Assembly: GCF_045278715.1 (NCBI RefSeq)
Contig: NZ_CP136420.1
Span: 1,984,001-2,048,000, forward strand
Source of the DNA: Neomoorella carbonis
GTDB taxonomy: Bacteria > Bacillota > DSM-521 > Neomoorellales > Neomoorellaceae
DNA: 64,000 bases
Direction: 5' to 3'
The translations under genes and the position numbers were made by a program. Positions 25,120 through 32,911 of the stretch are shown piece by piece. Numbering within the stretch: position 1 is the stretch's first letter; each line of letters opens with the position of its first letter. The notes beneath the pieces were generated by a model, which was not told the origin of the DNA, ran no database searches, and was given only the letters and a program-made list of their open reading frames with translations.

Positions 25120-26298
25120 TTAGCTCACCATTCCTGTACGCCTGATACTTACCTTTACCTGTACCGTAACCGGCAGGCCGGGGTAAATTTGCCGCCACTG
25201 CCCTTTCATTGCTTCCCACTGGCGCGGCCTAACTTTTTCCACCTTGCGGCCAAAGCCCAATACATCAGCCTGGTACTGTTGCTGTAACTTGCCCAGTACC
25301 TCCCTGATACGCTCCTCCATTAGTCTGGCGGCCCTGTTTTCCACTTGATGCAGGTCGCCAGCTGCAAACAACCTGGGATTGCCCATTTTTTCAGCTATTT
25401 TACCTTCGACATTTATTTTTATAGTAAAACTTAATTTATCTTCTTCCATCAGCGGCCTTACTTGCGCCTGAAGCTTCCCGAATTCTATACTTAAAGTTTG
25501 CTGTAACTCCGGCACCGGTACAACCATGATGTCGCAACCTTTAGTTTCCCCGGTTATCCAGAGGGCGGCCTGGGTTTCAGCGGGAGTAAGCCACCCCGCC
25601 AGCCGCCCTTCGCGAATTACACCGGCACCGCTGACTTCTAATTTTTGCCCGGGAACCATCTTTACCCTTGAAAGTAAGATATCCTGCCCGGCGTCCATGG
25701 CGGCCAGCACTTCAGCCAATGAATGCTTAACAAAACGGGAAGTCTTAATAACTTGCTGCATCTGTTCATTTAAAAACATGCTGACACTGCGGGCAAATTC
25801 GGGACGGCCTTCCATAATATTGCCGGCAGGCCCCTCCGCCAGCAGGACATTAATAGCCAGATAGCTTTCCCGGTTGCGGGCCCACCAATCTAATACCGAC
25901 TTTAAATCACCCCGGCGGGCCAGTTCTTCGCCCATGAGAAGTATTTTCTGGTGACCGAAGAAAAGGGTCCGCTCCGACAGGGTAGCCGCCTTATTTATAG
26001 CCTCGGCAAAGGTAGTTCCCGTCAAAGTCAGACGCCAGGTCGGCATGGTATTCCCTTCTTGACCTTCGCCGCCGCCACCACCGCCCCCGCCCCTGGCAAC
26101 CATACGGCGCAAGATAGGCATTTCCAGGGTGATTTGCCATGGTTCCGCCGCCCGCCTATCGCCGGCAGCAGCCAGGTCAACTGCCGCCCCTAGCACCAGG
26201 GCCCGGCGTTCCAGGTCTTTGTTGTCCCAGCAGCCGGCGGTAATTATTGTCAATAATGATAAAAGAAAAACGGCCCGGTACAGGTTCCTCCGGTTCAT
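25120..26298 (-). CDS. gerKC: Spore germination lipoprotein, GerC/GerKC type
   Basis: 392 residues. The lipoprotein signal peptide ends in the lipobox ITAGC (Cys22), followed by WDNKDLERRALVLGAAVDLA, typical of the GerAC/GerKC family. The middle carries a glycine run (GGGGGGGGEG) and the C-terminal germination domain. It is the lipid-anchored C subunit of the germinant receptor. Its ATG overlaps the gerKA stop (ATGA), indicating translational coupling. Confidence 0.92.
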   Translation of the reverse strand: MNRRNLYRAVFLLSLLTIITAGCWDNKDLERRALVLGAAVDLAAAGDRRAAEPWQITLEMPILRRMVARGGGGGGGGEGQEGNTMPTWRLTLTGTTFAEAINKAATLSERTLFFGHQKILLMGEELARRGDLKSVLDWWARNRESYLAINVLLAEGPAGNIMEGRPEFARSVSMFLNEQMQQVIKTSRFVKHSLAEVLAAMDAGQDILLSRVKMVPGQKLEVSGAGVIREGRLAGWLTPAETQAALWITGETKGCDIMVVPVPELQQTLSIEFGKLQAQVRPLMEEDKLSFTIKINVEGKIAEKMGNPRLFAAGDLHQVENRAARLMEERIREVLGKLQQQYQADVLGFGRKVEKVRPRQWEAMKGQWRQIYPGLPVTVQVKVSIRRTGMVS

Positions 26299-27867
26299 CG
26301 CTTTTTATTACCCCTACCTATGCGCCTGGCTTCCATAGGCCTGAGATAAACCGGGCGGAGGCGTTCCCTGAAAAGGGCGGCCCGGTAAATACTATCTTTA
26401 AGATCCGCCGCTGTCCAGGGTGCCCAGGGTTTGAGATAAGGAACGCCGAAGCTTTTTAAAGAAACCATGTGAGTAAGGATTAGCATTAACCCTAAAATAA
26501 CACCATAAATGCCAAAAACAGCCGCCATGATCATTAAAAAGAAACGCAAGATCCGTAAGGAGATGGCGGCGTCATAACTGGGAACCACAAACCCGGCTAT
26601 AGCTGTCAGCGCCACAACAATTACCATGGCCGAGCTGACAATACCCGCCTGGACCGCCGCCTGGCCCAGGATAAGCGCCCCAACAACACCCAGGGTTTCC
26701 CCCAGCGGACCCGGCAGGCGAATACCCGCTTCCCGCAACAGCTCCAGGACGCTTTCCATGATAAAGGCCTCGATAATAGTTGGAAAAGGTAGACCTTCAC
26801 GACCGGCGCCGATGGAAATGGCCAGAGAGGTAGGGATCATTTCCGGCGTAAAGGATACCATGGCAATGTAGAAAGATGGTAGCAGCAGGGCCAGGATAGA
26901 GCCGACAAAACGCAAGGTGCGAATCAGGACGGCAATAAACCAGCGGTGGTAGTGGTCTTCCGGGCTATGCATTAAGGAGTTGAAAGTCGCCGGTACAATC
27001 AGGAAAAGGTGTATTATCGGTTAGAATAACTACCCGCCCTTCCAGGAGGGCGGCGGCAGCTTCATCGGGCCTTTCGGTGTTCTGGATCTGGGCAAAGGGG
27101 GAATACCATTTATCCTCGATAAACTGCTCGATATAGCCGCTTTCCAGGATACCATCGATATCGATTTTGTTGAGGCGTTGCTCCACTTCAGAGATCAACT
27201 CGGGGTCAGCTACTCCTTCAATGTACATTAAGCCAACTGTCGTCTGACTGCGCCGACCCAAAAAGTAGGTTTTTAATTTAAGTTGGGGGTCCCGGAGGCG
27301 TCGCCGCAAGAGGGCCGTATTGATCCGCAGGCACTCAGAAAAACCTTCACGAGAACCCCTGATTAAAGCTTCGGTAGGCGGCTCTTCCACCCCCCGGTGT
27401 TCCCACCCATAAACCTCAATAGCCAGGGCCCGGTTGATACCATCCAGGAAAAATAAAGCAAAGCCGCTCAGGATACAGCGTGCCGCTTCCCGGAATTCAA
27501 GGATTTCCCGGACATTGGCTACAGTCAAAAGGGAGTCCCTGACCTGGCGGTAAAGTTCATAAGGTGCCCCCGTCAACACCGGCATCGCCCGGGGCCCTTC
27601 CAGGAGGATTGACTTCATAATCTGATCATTGACCAGATCATTGTTTACCAGCCCGTCGACATAAACAAGAGCCGCCTGATGCCCCATAACCCCGCCAATT
27701 CGCATCCGCCTGAAGACAACATCCTGGCAGGCGGTGAAAATGGCCTGTAACATTTCTAGATTAACCGCCAGGCTGTATTGCAACGGCAGTGCCGCCGCCT
27801 GCCCTTCATCGACCAGGGGAACGGCCTTATTCCTATGTCCCACGTAACGCCAGGATTTATTAGCCAT
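26295..27867 (-). pseudogene. gerKA: Spore germination protein GerA/GerKA type, single-base frameshift
   Basis: Two frames together give a complete ~523-residue GerKA. The N-terminal soluble domain (residues 1-~285, e.g. YVDGLVNNDLVNDQIMKSIL, FFLDGINRALAIEVYGWEHR) ends GRVVILTDNTPF. The membrane domain resumes SLMHSPEDHYHRWF, VSFTPEMIPTSLAISI and GFVVPSYDAAISLRI. At 27002-27003 an extra base (GG on the plus strand) shifts the frame. Removing it gives TPFLIVPATFNSLMHSPED, the expected family sequence. It may be a real mutation disabling this receptor or a sequence error. Start ATG 27867 follows AAAGGAGAAG. Confidence 0.9.
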
Positions 27868-28030
27868 CAGGATTTCTTCTCCTTTAAATGCTATCTTTAT
27901 CTTGCCTGGAAAAACAGTAAAATATAACCTGGAAAGCTCAGCGATACCTGTTTTAGAAAGTTAAAGAAAAGTTATAGCAAACTACAAAGAAGCCATATGG
28001 ATATTTTCCAGCGTAAAGAAAAAAGCTACA

Positions 28031-28059
28031 TTGACTTCACCCGGTTTTTGGGTTATAAT
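28031..28059 (+). promoter_or_regulatory. Promoter of tRNA-Pro
   Basis: TTGACT at 28031-28036, 17-base spacer, TATAAT at 28054-28059, ending 12 bases before the tRNA: a near-consensus stable-RNA promoter. Confidence 0.9.
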
Positions 28060-28071
28060 AGGTTTTGCTGT

Positions 28072-28150
28072 CGGGATGTAGCTCAGCTTGGCTTAGAGCG
28101 CACGGTTCGGGACCGTGAGGTCGCTGGTTCGAATCCAGTCATCCCGACCA
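28072..28150 (+). tRNA. tRNA-Pro (anticodon CGG)
   Basis: The acceptor stem CGGGATG pairs with CATCCCG. The D-arm is GCTC...GAGC, and the anticodon stem CACGG/CCGTG encloses loop TTCGGGA, giving anticodon CGG (codon CCG). The T-arm CTGGTTCGAATCCAG is followed by discriminator A and an encoded CCA at 28148-28150. Confidence 0.95.
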
Positions 28151-28164
28151 TTGTTTTTGAAAGA

Positions 28165-28205
28165 TAAAAGGCCTATCTCATCAAGAGATGGGCCTTTTAT
28201 TTTTA
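28165..28205 (+). terminator. Terminator after tRNA-Pro
   Basis: AAAAGGCCTATCTC and GAGATGGGCCTTTT arms around ATCAA, followed by ATTTTT. Confidence 0.9.
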
Positions 28206-28212
28206 GGTCATC

Positions 28213-28239
28213 ACTATTTGAGGCGGCCGACATAGGATA
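28213..28239 (+). promoter_or_regulatory. Possible sigma-K (mother-cell) promoter of the 26-residue peptide
   Basis: AC at 28213-28214, 16 bases, then CATAGGATA at 28231-28239 fits the sigma-K pattern AC-N16/17-CATANNNTA. The consensus is short, so chance occurrence is possible. Its place 31 bases before the peptide gene makes it worth recording. Confidence 0.4.
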
Positions 28240-28269
28240 TATTGAAACCAATCAAGGAGGGGAAGTTAC

Positions 28270-28350
28270 ATGGGCGGCCTCACCCTGGATAGACGTTTTG
28301 CTTTCATCCTTTTCCTGATCCTCATCCTGCTGTTCTTCGGTGACAATTAA
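28270..28350 (+). CDS. 26-residue hydrophobic peptide, possibly sporulation-related
   Basis: ATG 28270 is preceded by AAGGAGGGG at ideal spacing, and the gene ends at TAA 28350. The peptide starts MGGLTLDRR and continues with FAFILFLILILLFFGDN, a single membrane helix of about 16 residues. Tiny proteins with a short glycine/charged head and a FALILVLFILL-type helix (YjcZ-like) are known spore components in Firmicutes. The resemblance, the candidate sigma-K promoter and the private terminator favour a real gene. The function is inference. Confidence 0.65.
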   Translation: MGGLTLDRRFAFILFLILILLFFGDN

Positions 28351-28376
28351 ACAATTAAAAGCGATAAATTTTAGTC

Positions 28377-28404
28377 CGGGGCCGGGTCAACCCGGCCCTT
28401 TTGT
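28377..28404 (+). terminator. Terminator after the 26-residue peptide gene
   Basis: GGGCCGGGTCAACCCGGCCCTTTTGTT: nine-pair perfect hairpin with T-rich tail; it abuts the end of trmL on the other strand. Confidence 0.88.
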
Positions 28405-28868
28405 TACACCAGGCCGGGGAAAGCAAGCTGGCGCAGGGCTTCGTAGAGGACCAGGGCAACGGTATTGGCCAGATTGAGGGAGCGAAGCCCCGGGCGCATG
28501 GGGATACGCAAAACCCTCTCCCCTGCCGGCTCCAGGATGGAAGCCGGCAGGCCCCGGGTTTCGGGGCCAAAAACGAGAAAGTCCCCCGAACGATAATTGA
28601 CATCCGTATAATAGCGATGACCCCTGGTCGACAGGTAGTAACAGGTGGCCTGCGGGTAGGTTTCCTGAAAAGACTGCCAGCTGTTGTGTTCATGGATAGT
28701 GACTTTCTCCCAGTAATCCAGACCGGCGCGCTTCAAGTGCTTCTCATCCAGGCGAAAACCCAGAGGATGGATTAAGTGCAAAACCGTCCCCGTAGCCGCG
28801 CAGGTACGGGCAATATTGCCGGTATTCTGGGGAATCTCCGGCTGATAGAGGACAACGTGCAGCGGCAA
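28404..28868 (-). CDS. trmL: tRNA (cytidine/uridine-34 2'-O)-methyltransferase TrmL
   Basis: 154 residues from TTG 28868, ten bases behind AAAGGAGA; the longer ATG start at 28901 would place that ribosome-binding site inside the gene. It is a SPOUT-fold knotted methyltransferase with QNTGNIARTCAATG, FLVFGPETRGLP and RIPMRPGLRSLNLANTVALV. It methylates the wobble ribose of tRNA-Leu isoacceptors using S-adenosylmethionine. Length and motifs match the family. Confidence 0.93.
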   Translation of the reverse strand: MPLHVVLYQPEIPQNTGNIARTCAATGTVLHLIHPLGFRLDEKHLKRAGLDYWEKVTIHEHNSWQSFQETYPQATCYYLSTRGHRYYTDVNYRSGDFLVFGPETRGLPASILEPAGERVLRIPMRPGLRSLNLANTVALVLYEALRQLAFPGLV

Positions 28869-28945
28869 GGTAACCCAATCTCCTTTGTAAATGTCTTTCA
28901 TGCTTCACGGGCGGTATCCAGCCCGAGTGGAGAGATTTTCTTAAA

Positions 28946-29227
28946 CTATAGTAACTCCGTATGATAATCCACCAGCTCAATATCCCCTTGCGCCTCCAAA
29001 AAGTCCAGGATCGCGGCCATGACCTGGTCGGCATGGCTGCCGGCGGTGCTGACGCAGGCAATGCCCACCTCGGCTTCCTGGTGGCTGTCGTGACGCCCTA
29101 CTTCAGCGGCGGCGACGTTAAAGCGGTTATGCAAACGTGTGAGTAAACTCTTTAATACCCGCCGTTTATCCTTTAAACTCCTGGCTCCGGCAATACGCAA
29201 GGTTGCCTGGCTTACCCCAATTACCAT
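28946..29227 (-). CDS. DUF503/YlxP-like small protein
   Basis: 93 residues. GVSQATLRIAGARSLKDKRR, VLKSLLTRLHNRFNVAAAEV is the DUF503 signature (YlxP in Bacillus, often beside rbfA). The family has a ferredoxin-like fold and unknown function, with suggested roles in ribosome biology. AGGGGATG lies before the ATG. Here it precedes trmL on the same strand with a 77-base gap. Confidence 0.9.
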   Translation of the reverse strand: MVIGVSQATLRIAGARSLKDKRRVLKSLLTRLHNRFNVAAAEVGRHDSHQEAEVGIACVSTAGSHADQVMAAILDFLEAQGDIELVDYHTELL

Positions 29228-29316
29228 CAGGGTTCATCCCCTTCCCCGGGTTCACATTCCGGCCTGCTTCTGTTATATTATAATGGATTATAGCCTTTGG
29301 GAGAGGAGGAAATACC

Positions 29317-31242
29317 GTGGGCCAGAATTTAGCCCAGAAAATAATCAGCCAGCACCTGGTGGCCGGCAGGATGGTGCCGGGGGAGGAAGTCGCCATCCGC
29401 ATCGACCAGACCCTGACCCAGGATGCCACCGGCACCATGGCCTACCTGCAGCTGGAAGCCATGGGCATCCCCCGGGTGCGGACCAAACTTTCTGTCAGCT
29501 ATGTCGACCATAATACCCTCCAGACCGGCTTTGAAAACGCCGATGACCACCTTTTCCTGCAGAGCATAGCCGCTAAATACGGCATTATCTTTTCCCGCCC
29601 CGGTAACGGCATCTGCCATCAGGTTCACCTGGAGCGCTTTGCCGTGCCGGGGACAACCCTCCTGGGCTCCGACAGCCATACCCCCACTGCCGGCGGGGTG
29701 GGCGCCCTGGCTATAGGTGCCGGCGGCCTGGATGTCGCCGTTGCCATGGCCGGGGGACCTTTTTATTTTAACATGCCGGCCGTGATCCGTGTCAATTTAC
29801 ACGGCCGTTTGTCCCCCTGGGTCAGCGCCAAGGATATTATCCTGGAGGTTTTGCGTCGCCTGACGGTCAAAGGCGGGGTAGGTAAAATTATCGAATACGG
29901 CGGTGATGGGGTCGCCACCCTTTCCGTACCGGAACGCGCCACCATTACCAATATGGGCGCCGAACTGGGCGCCACCACCTCCATCTTCCCCAGCGACGAG
30001 GTTACCCGGTCCTTCCTGGCCGCCCAGGGACGGGCTGGTGACTGGGTGGAATTGCTGCCGGATCCCGATGCTACTTACGAGCAGGTCATTGATATCGACC
30101 TGGGAAGCCTGGAACCCCTGGTGGCCAGGCCCCACATGCCGGATAACGTGGCCACCGTCCGGGAAGTTGGCCCCATTAAAGTCAACCAGGTGGCTATCGG
30201 CAGCTGCACCAATTCTTCTTATACCGATCTCATGCGCGTGGCGGCCATCCTTAAAGGCAAGCGCGTCCACCCGGATGTCAGCCTGGTCATTGCCCCCGGT
30301 TCCCGCCAGGTCTTGCGTATGCTGGCGCAGAACGGCGCCCTGGCCGACCTGGTCACGGCAGGTGCGCGGATCCTCGAGTGCGCCTGCGGCCCCTGCATTG
30401 GTATGGGACAGGCCCCTCCTTCGGGCGGCGTTTCGGTGCGTACCTTCAACCGCAACTTCCAGGGTCGCAGCGGTACCGCTGACGCATTAGTATACCTGGC
30501 CAGCCCGGAGGTTGCTGCCGCGACGGCTATCAACGGCTACTTAAGCGATCCCCGGGAACTGGGCGATCCCATCAATATAACTTTACCGGCGAGCTTCCCC
30601 GTCGACGACGGCATGTTTATCTTCCCGCCGGAGGATGGTGCGCAGGTGGAGATCCGGCGCGGGCCCAACATCAAACCGCTGCCCTTACCCCAGCCGCCGG
30701 ACCCGGTGATCGAAGCGCCGGTAATCTTAAAGACGGGCGATAATATTACCACTGACCATATTTCACCGGCCGGGGCCAAATACCTGCCCCTGCGTTCCAA
30801 TATTCCCGCCCTGGCCGAGCACGCTTTCGAAGGGGTGGACCCCACCTTTGCCCGGCGGGCCAGGGAAGCCGGGCGGGGAATTATTCTCGGCGGGCAAAAC
30901 TACGGCCAGGGTTCCAGCCGCGAGCATGCCGCCCTCTGCCCCATGTTCCTGGGCATCAAGGCCGTCATCGCCAAATCCTTTGCCCGGATCCACCGCAGTA
31001 ACCTGGTGAATTTCGGCATCCTTCCCCTAACCTTTGCCGACCCGGCCGATTATGACCGCATTGAAGCGGGTGATAAGCTGATCATTGATTTGCACGCCGG
31101 CCTGGAGCAGGATGAAATCGCCGTTACCAACGTTACCAGGGGCTTTACCTTTAAAGTACGCCACGGCCTTTCCCCCCGCCAGCAGGCAATCATTCTGGCC
31201 GGCGGGCTATTAAATTACACCAGGCAACAGGCAGCGAAGTAA
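29317..31242 (+). CDS. Aconitate hydratase (monomeric, IPMI-like type)
   Basis: 641 residues from GTG 29317 behind GAGGAGG. It isomerises citrate and isocitrate using a [4Fe-4S] cluster. Motifs: LLGSDSHTPTAGGVGALAIG, the cluster cysteines in AIGSCTNSSYTDL and ECACGPCIGMGQAPP, the swivel domain with NITTDHISPAGAKYLP, and QNYGQGSSREHAALCP. At ~640 residues it is the shorter type found in anaerobes and archaea, not the ~900-residue AcnA. It likely serves glutamate synthesis in an incomplete citrate branch. It has its own terminator. Confidence 0.93.
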   Translation: MGQNLAQKIISQHLVAGRMVPGEEVAIRIDQTLTQDATGTMAYLQLEAMGIPRVRTKLSVSYVDHNTLQTGFENADDHLFLQSIAAKYGIIFSRPGNGICHQVHLERFAVPGTTLLGSDSHTPTAGGVGALAIGAGGLDVAVAMAGGPFYFNMPAVIRVNLHGRLSPWVSAKDIILEVLRRLTVKGGVGKIIEYGGDGVATLSVPERATITNMGAELGATTSIFPSDEVTRSFLAAQGRAGDWVELLPDPDATYEQVIDIDLGSLEPLVARPHMPDNVATVREVGPIKVNQVAIGSCTNSSYTDLMRVAAILKGKRVHPDVSLVIAPGSRQVLRMLAQNGALADLVTAGARILECACGPCIGMGQAPPSGGVSVRTFNRNFQGRSGTADALVYLASPEVAAATAINGYLSDPRELGDPINITLPASFPVDDGMFIFPPEDGAQVEIRRGPNIKPLPLPQPPDPVIEAPVILKTGDNITTDHISPAGAKYLPLRSNIPALAEHAFEGVDPTFARRAREAGRGIILGGQNYGQGSSREHAALCPMFLGIKAVIAKSFARIHRSNLVNFGILPLTFADPADYDRIEAGDKLIIDLHAGLEQDEIAVTNVTRGFTFKVRHGLSPRQQAIILAGGLLNYTRQQAAK

Positions 31243-31271
31243 ATACCCCGGTGACATTTACCGGTTAACGG

Positions 31272-31313
31272 GGCTAGACCTGGTAGGATTTTACCAGTCT
31301 AGCCTTATTCTTT
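31272..31313 (+). terminator. Terminator of the aconitase gene
   Basis: GGCTAGACCTGGTA and TTACCAGTCTAGCC arms with one bulge, followed by TTATTCTTT. Confidence 0.85.
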
Positions 31314-31375
31314 GTATGAAACTGCGCCTCCATTGCCTGCTGCATCTCCTGGAAAATAATGGCGTAAAATTTAGC

Positions 31376-31411
31376 ATAAAAAGAGAGACCTAACATAAAG
31401 GTCCCTCTTTC
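31376..31411 (-). terminator. Terminator of the ferredoxin gene
   Basis: On the minus strand AAAGAGGGACC pairs with GGTCTCTCTTT, followed by TTATG; it lies 32 bases after the ferredoxin stop. Confidence 0.8.
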
Positions 31412-31442
31412 TTTCAGGCCGGCAACTTATTTGCTGAAAGCT

Positions 31443-31817
31443 TTATCCGTGGATCAACACTGGCAGGCAGCGGGTGCAGACCCAGGTGCTTTCACCGTGG
31501 TGGCGGGCAAAGAGAAGGACGGCCCGGGTTTCATCGGCACCGCAACGCAGGCAACGGGGAGCCGTACCCTTTGCCCTTTTGGCAGCCAGATTCTCTTCGG
31601 CCGCAATGGGATCAAAGGCCGGCGCCTCCCGCTCCTCAATAGTCAGGGCCCCGGTGGGACATACGTTCAGGCAAACGCCGGCACCATCACACAGTTCCTC
31701 CCGCAGAACCCTGGCCTTACCGTCAATAATCTCAATGGCCCCCTCGGCGCAGGGCGATACGCACAGGCCGCAGCCGGTGCATTTCTCTTCGTCAATACGG
31801 ACAATCTTGCGTTTCAT
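31443..31817 (-). CDS. Two-cluster ferredoxin with C-terminal zinc-ribbon-like extension
   Basis: 124 residues. The first cluster motif is CTGCGLCVSPC (~13-23). The second is C-DGAGV-C-LNV-CP, where the usual second cysteine is Ala, a pattern seen in ferredoxins of the CDGLGAC type whose cluster may have three cysteine ligands. EEREAPAFD closes the ferredoxin part. About 45 further residues contain CLRC and CTRC pairs (~90 and ~115) like a zinc ribbon. It is probably an electron carrier for an anaerobic reductase; the partner is not evident here. Confidence 0.85.
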   Translation of the reverse strand: MKRKIVRIDEEKCTGCGLCVSPCAEGAIEIIDGKARVLREELCDGAGVCLNVCPTGALTIEEREAPAFDPIAAEENLAAKRAKGTAPRCLRCGADETRAVLLFARHHGESTWVCTRCLPVLIHG

Positions 31818-31894
31818 AAGATCACCTTCTTGGGAGACTTAGATTTTTATCAAGCTGCTTTGCTTACCTATATTTTATCTCCTTTAAGCAAAGC

Positions 31895-32545
31895 TCATTG
31901 TGATGCCTTACCCAGGCTCTTGTGATCCGCATCACTACAGTAACTACTAACTACACACTGCCGGCACTCGGGACGCCTGGCCCTGCAGACCGCCCGGCCG
32001 TGGTGGATTAGCAAGTGGTGGGCTTCACCGCGGGTACCGGGGGGCAGAATAGCCATAAGCTGCTTTTCTGTTTCCAGGACATCACCGGCACGTGCCAGAC
32101 CCAGGCGGTTGGCCACCCGGAAGACATGGGTGTCGACGGCGATGACATCCCGGCCAAAGGCGTTGCTCAGAACCACATTGGCCACCTTCCGCCCTACCCC
32201 GGGGAGGCGCAGGAGGTCTTCCAAATTGTCCGGAACCCGGCCGCCATACTCCCTGACCAGAATCCGGCAGGCAGCCACCAGGTGGGCGGCTTTCATCTGG
32301 TACAAGCCCAGGCTTTTAATACAGGCAGCAACCTCTTCCGGATCTGCTGCCGCTAAGGCTGCCGCCGTGGGATAACGCCGGAAAAGCTCCGCTGTCACCC
32401 TGTTGACCTGGTCATCGGTGGTCTGGGAAGAAAGGATGGCCGCCACCAGGAGTTCAAAGGCATTGCCGTATTTGAGGCGCGACCGCGCCCCCGGGTAAGC
32501 AGCCCGCAAAGCCTGTAAAATTGCCTCTACTTTATCCCTTTGCAT
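31895..32545 (-). CDS. nth: Endonuclease III (DNA glycosylase/AP lyase)
   Basis: 216 residues from ATG 32545, nine bases behind AAGGTG. Base-excision repair of oxidised pyrimidines. Motifs: the LVAAILSSQTTDDQVN helix, helix-hairpin-helix LPGVGRKVANVVLSNAFG with the catalytic Lys, VDTHVFRVANRLGL with the catalytic Asp, and the [4Fe-4S] loop C-x6-C-x2-C-x5-C near the C-terminus. Length matches the family. Confidence 0.95.
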   Translation of the reverse strand: MQRDKVEAILQALRAAYPGARSRLKYGNAFELLVAAILSSQTTDDQVNRVTAELFRRYPTAAALAAADPEEVAACIKSLGLYQMKAAHLVAACRILVREYGGRVPDNLEDLLRLPGVGRKVANVVLSNAFGRDVIAVDTHVFRVANRLGLARAGDVLETEKQLMAILPPGTRGEAHHLLIHHGRAVCRARRPECRQCVVSSYCSDADHKSLGKASQ

Positions 32546-32594
32546 AACCATTATCACCTTGACAAAAAATATACAAAATGAAAGGAGGAAGCCT

Positions 32595-32837
32595 ATGTTA
32601 AGCGCAGAAGTAAGCCTTTACCCGCAGAAAACAACCCGGGCCAGTGAAATTATCAACGATTCTATCCAGTCTCTGGCGCAGCAAGGCGTCAATTACAAAG
32701 TTGGTCCCATTAGCACCGCAATCCACGGCTCGGAAGAACAGGTCTGGACCGGTCTCCGTTCCCTTTTCGAGCGAGCCAGTTCGGTCGGCGAAGTCAGCAT
32801 GGTCGTTACCCTTTCCAATGCGGCCAGCGAAGATTAA
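32595..32837 (+). CDS. YkoF/MTH1187-like thiamine-binding family protein
   Basis: 80 residues from ATG 32595, behind AAAGGAGG; upstream in-frame starts lack such a site. The sequence (SAEVSLYPQKTTRASEIIND, GVNYKVGPISTAIHGS, GEVSMVVTLSNAA) matches the small ferredoxin-fold proteins of the DUF77/YkoF group. Some of these bind thiamine or hydroxymethylpyrimidine. No thiamine genes are adjacent, so the ligand remains open. Confidence 0.8.
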   Translation: MLSAEVSLYPQKTTRASEIINDSIQSLAQQGVNYKVGPISTAIHGSEEQVWTGLRSLFERASSVGEVSMVVTLSNAASED

Positions 32838-32851
32838 CATAGCTTCCGGAA

Positions 32852-32891
32852 TCAAAAAGCCGGTGTATATCATATACAGCCGGCTTTTTGA
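32852..32891. terminator. Bidirectional terminator between the YkoF-like gene and pckA
   Basis: CAAAAAGCCGG(T)GTATAT and ATATACAGCCGGCTTTTTG form a long, nearly perfect stem with A- and T-runs at both ends. Confidence 0.92.
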
Positions 32892-32911
32892 TATTCTCAG
32901 CAGGGTCATTG

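Noticed and set aside
26050..26110. Run of glycine codons in gerKC as a repeat expansion
   Set aside because: It is a short in-frame glycine linker within a normal-length lipoprotein; no tandem DNA repeat unit stands out.
28072..28150. tRNA-Pro as attachment site of an integrated element
   Set aside because: No integrase gene and no repeated tRNA 3' end were found on either side; neighbours are core genes.
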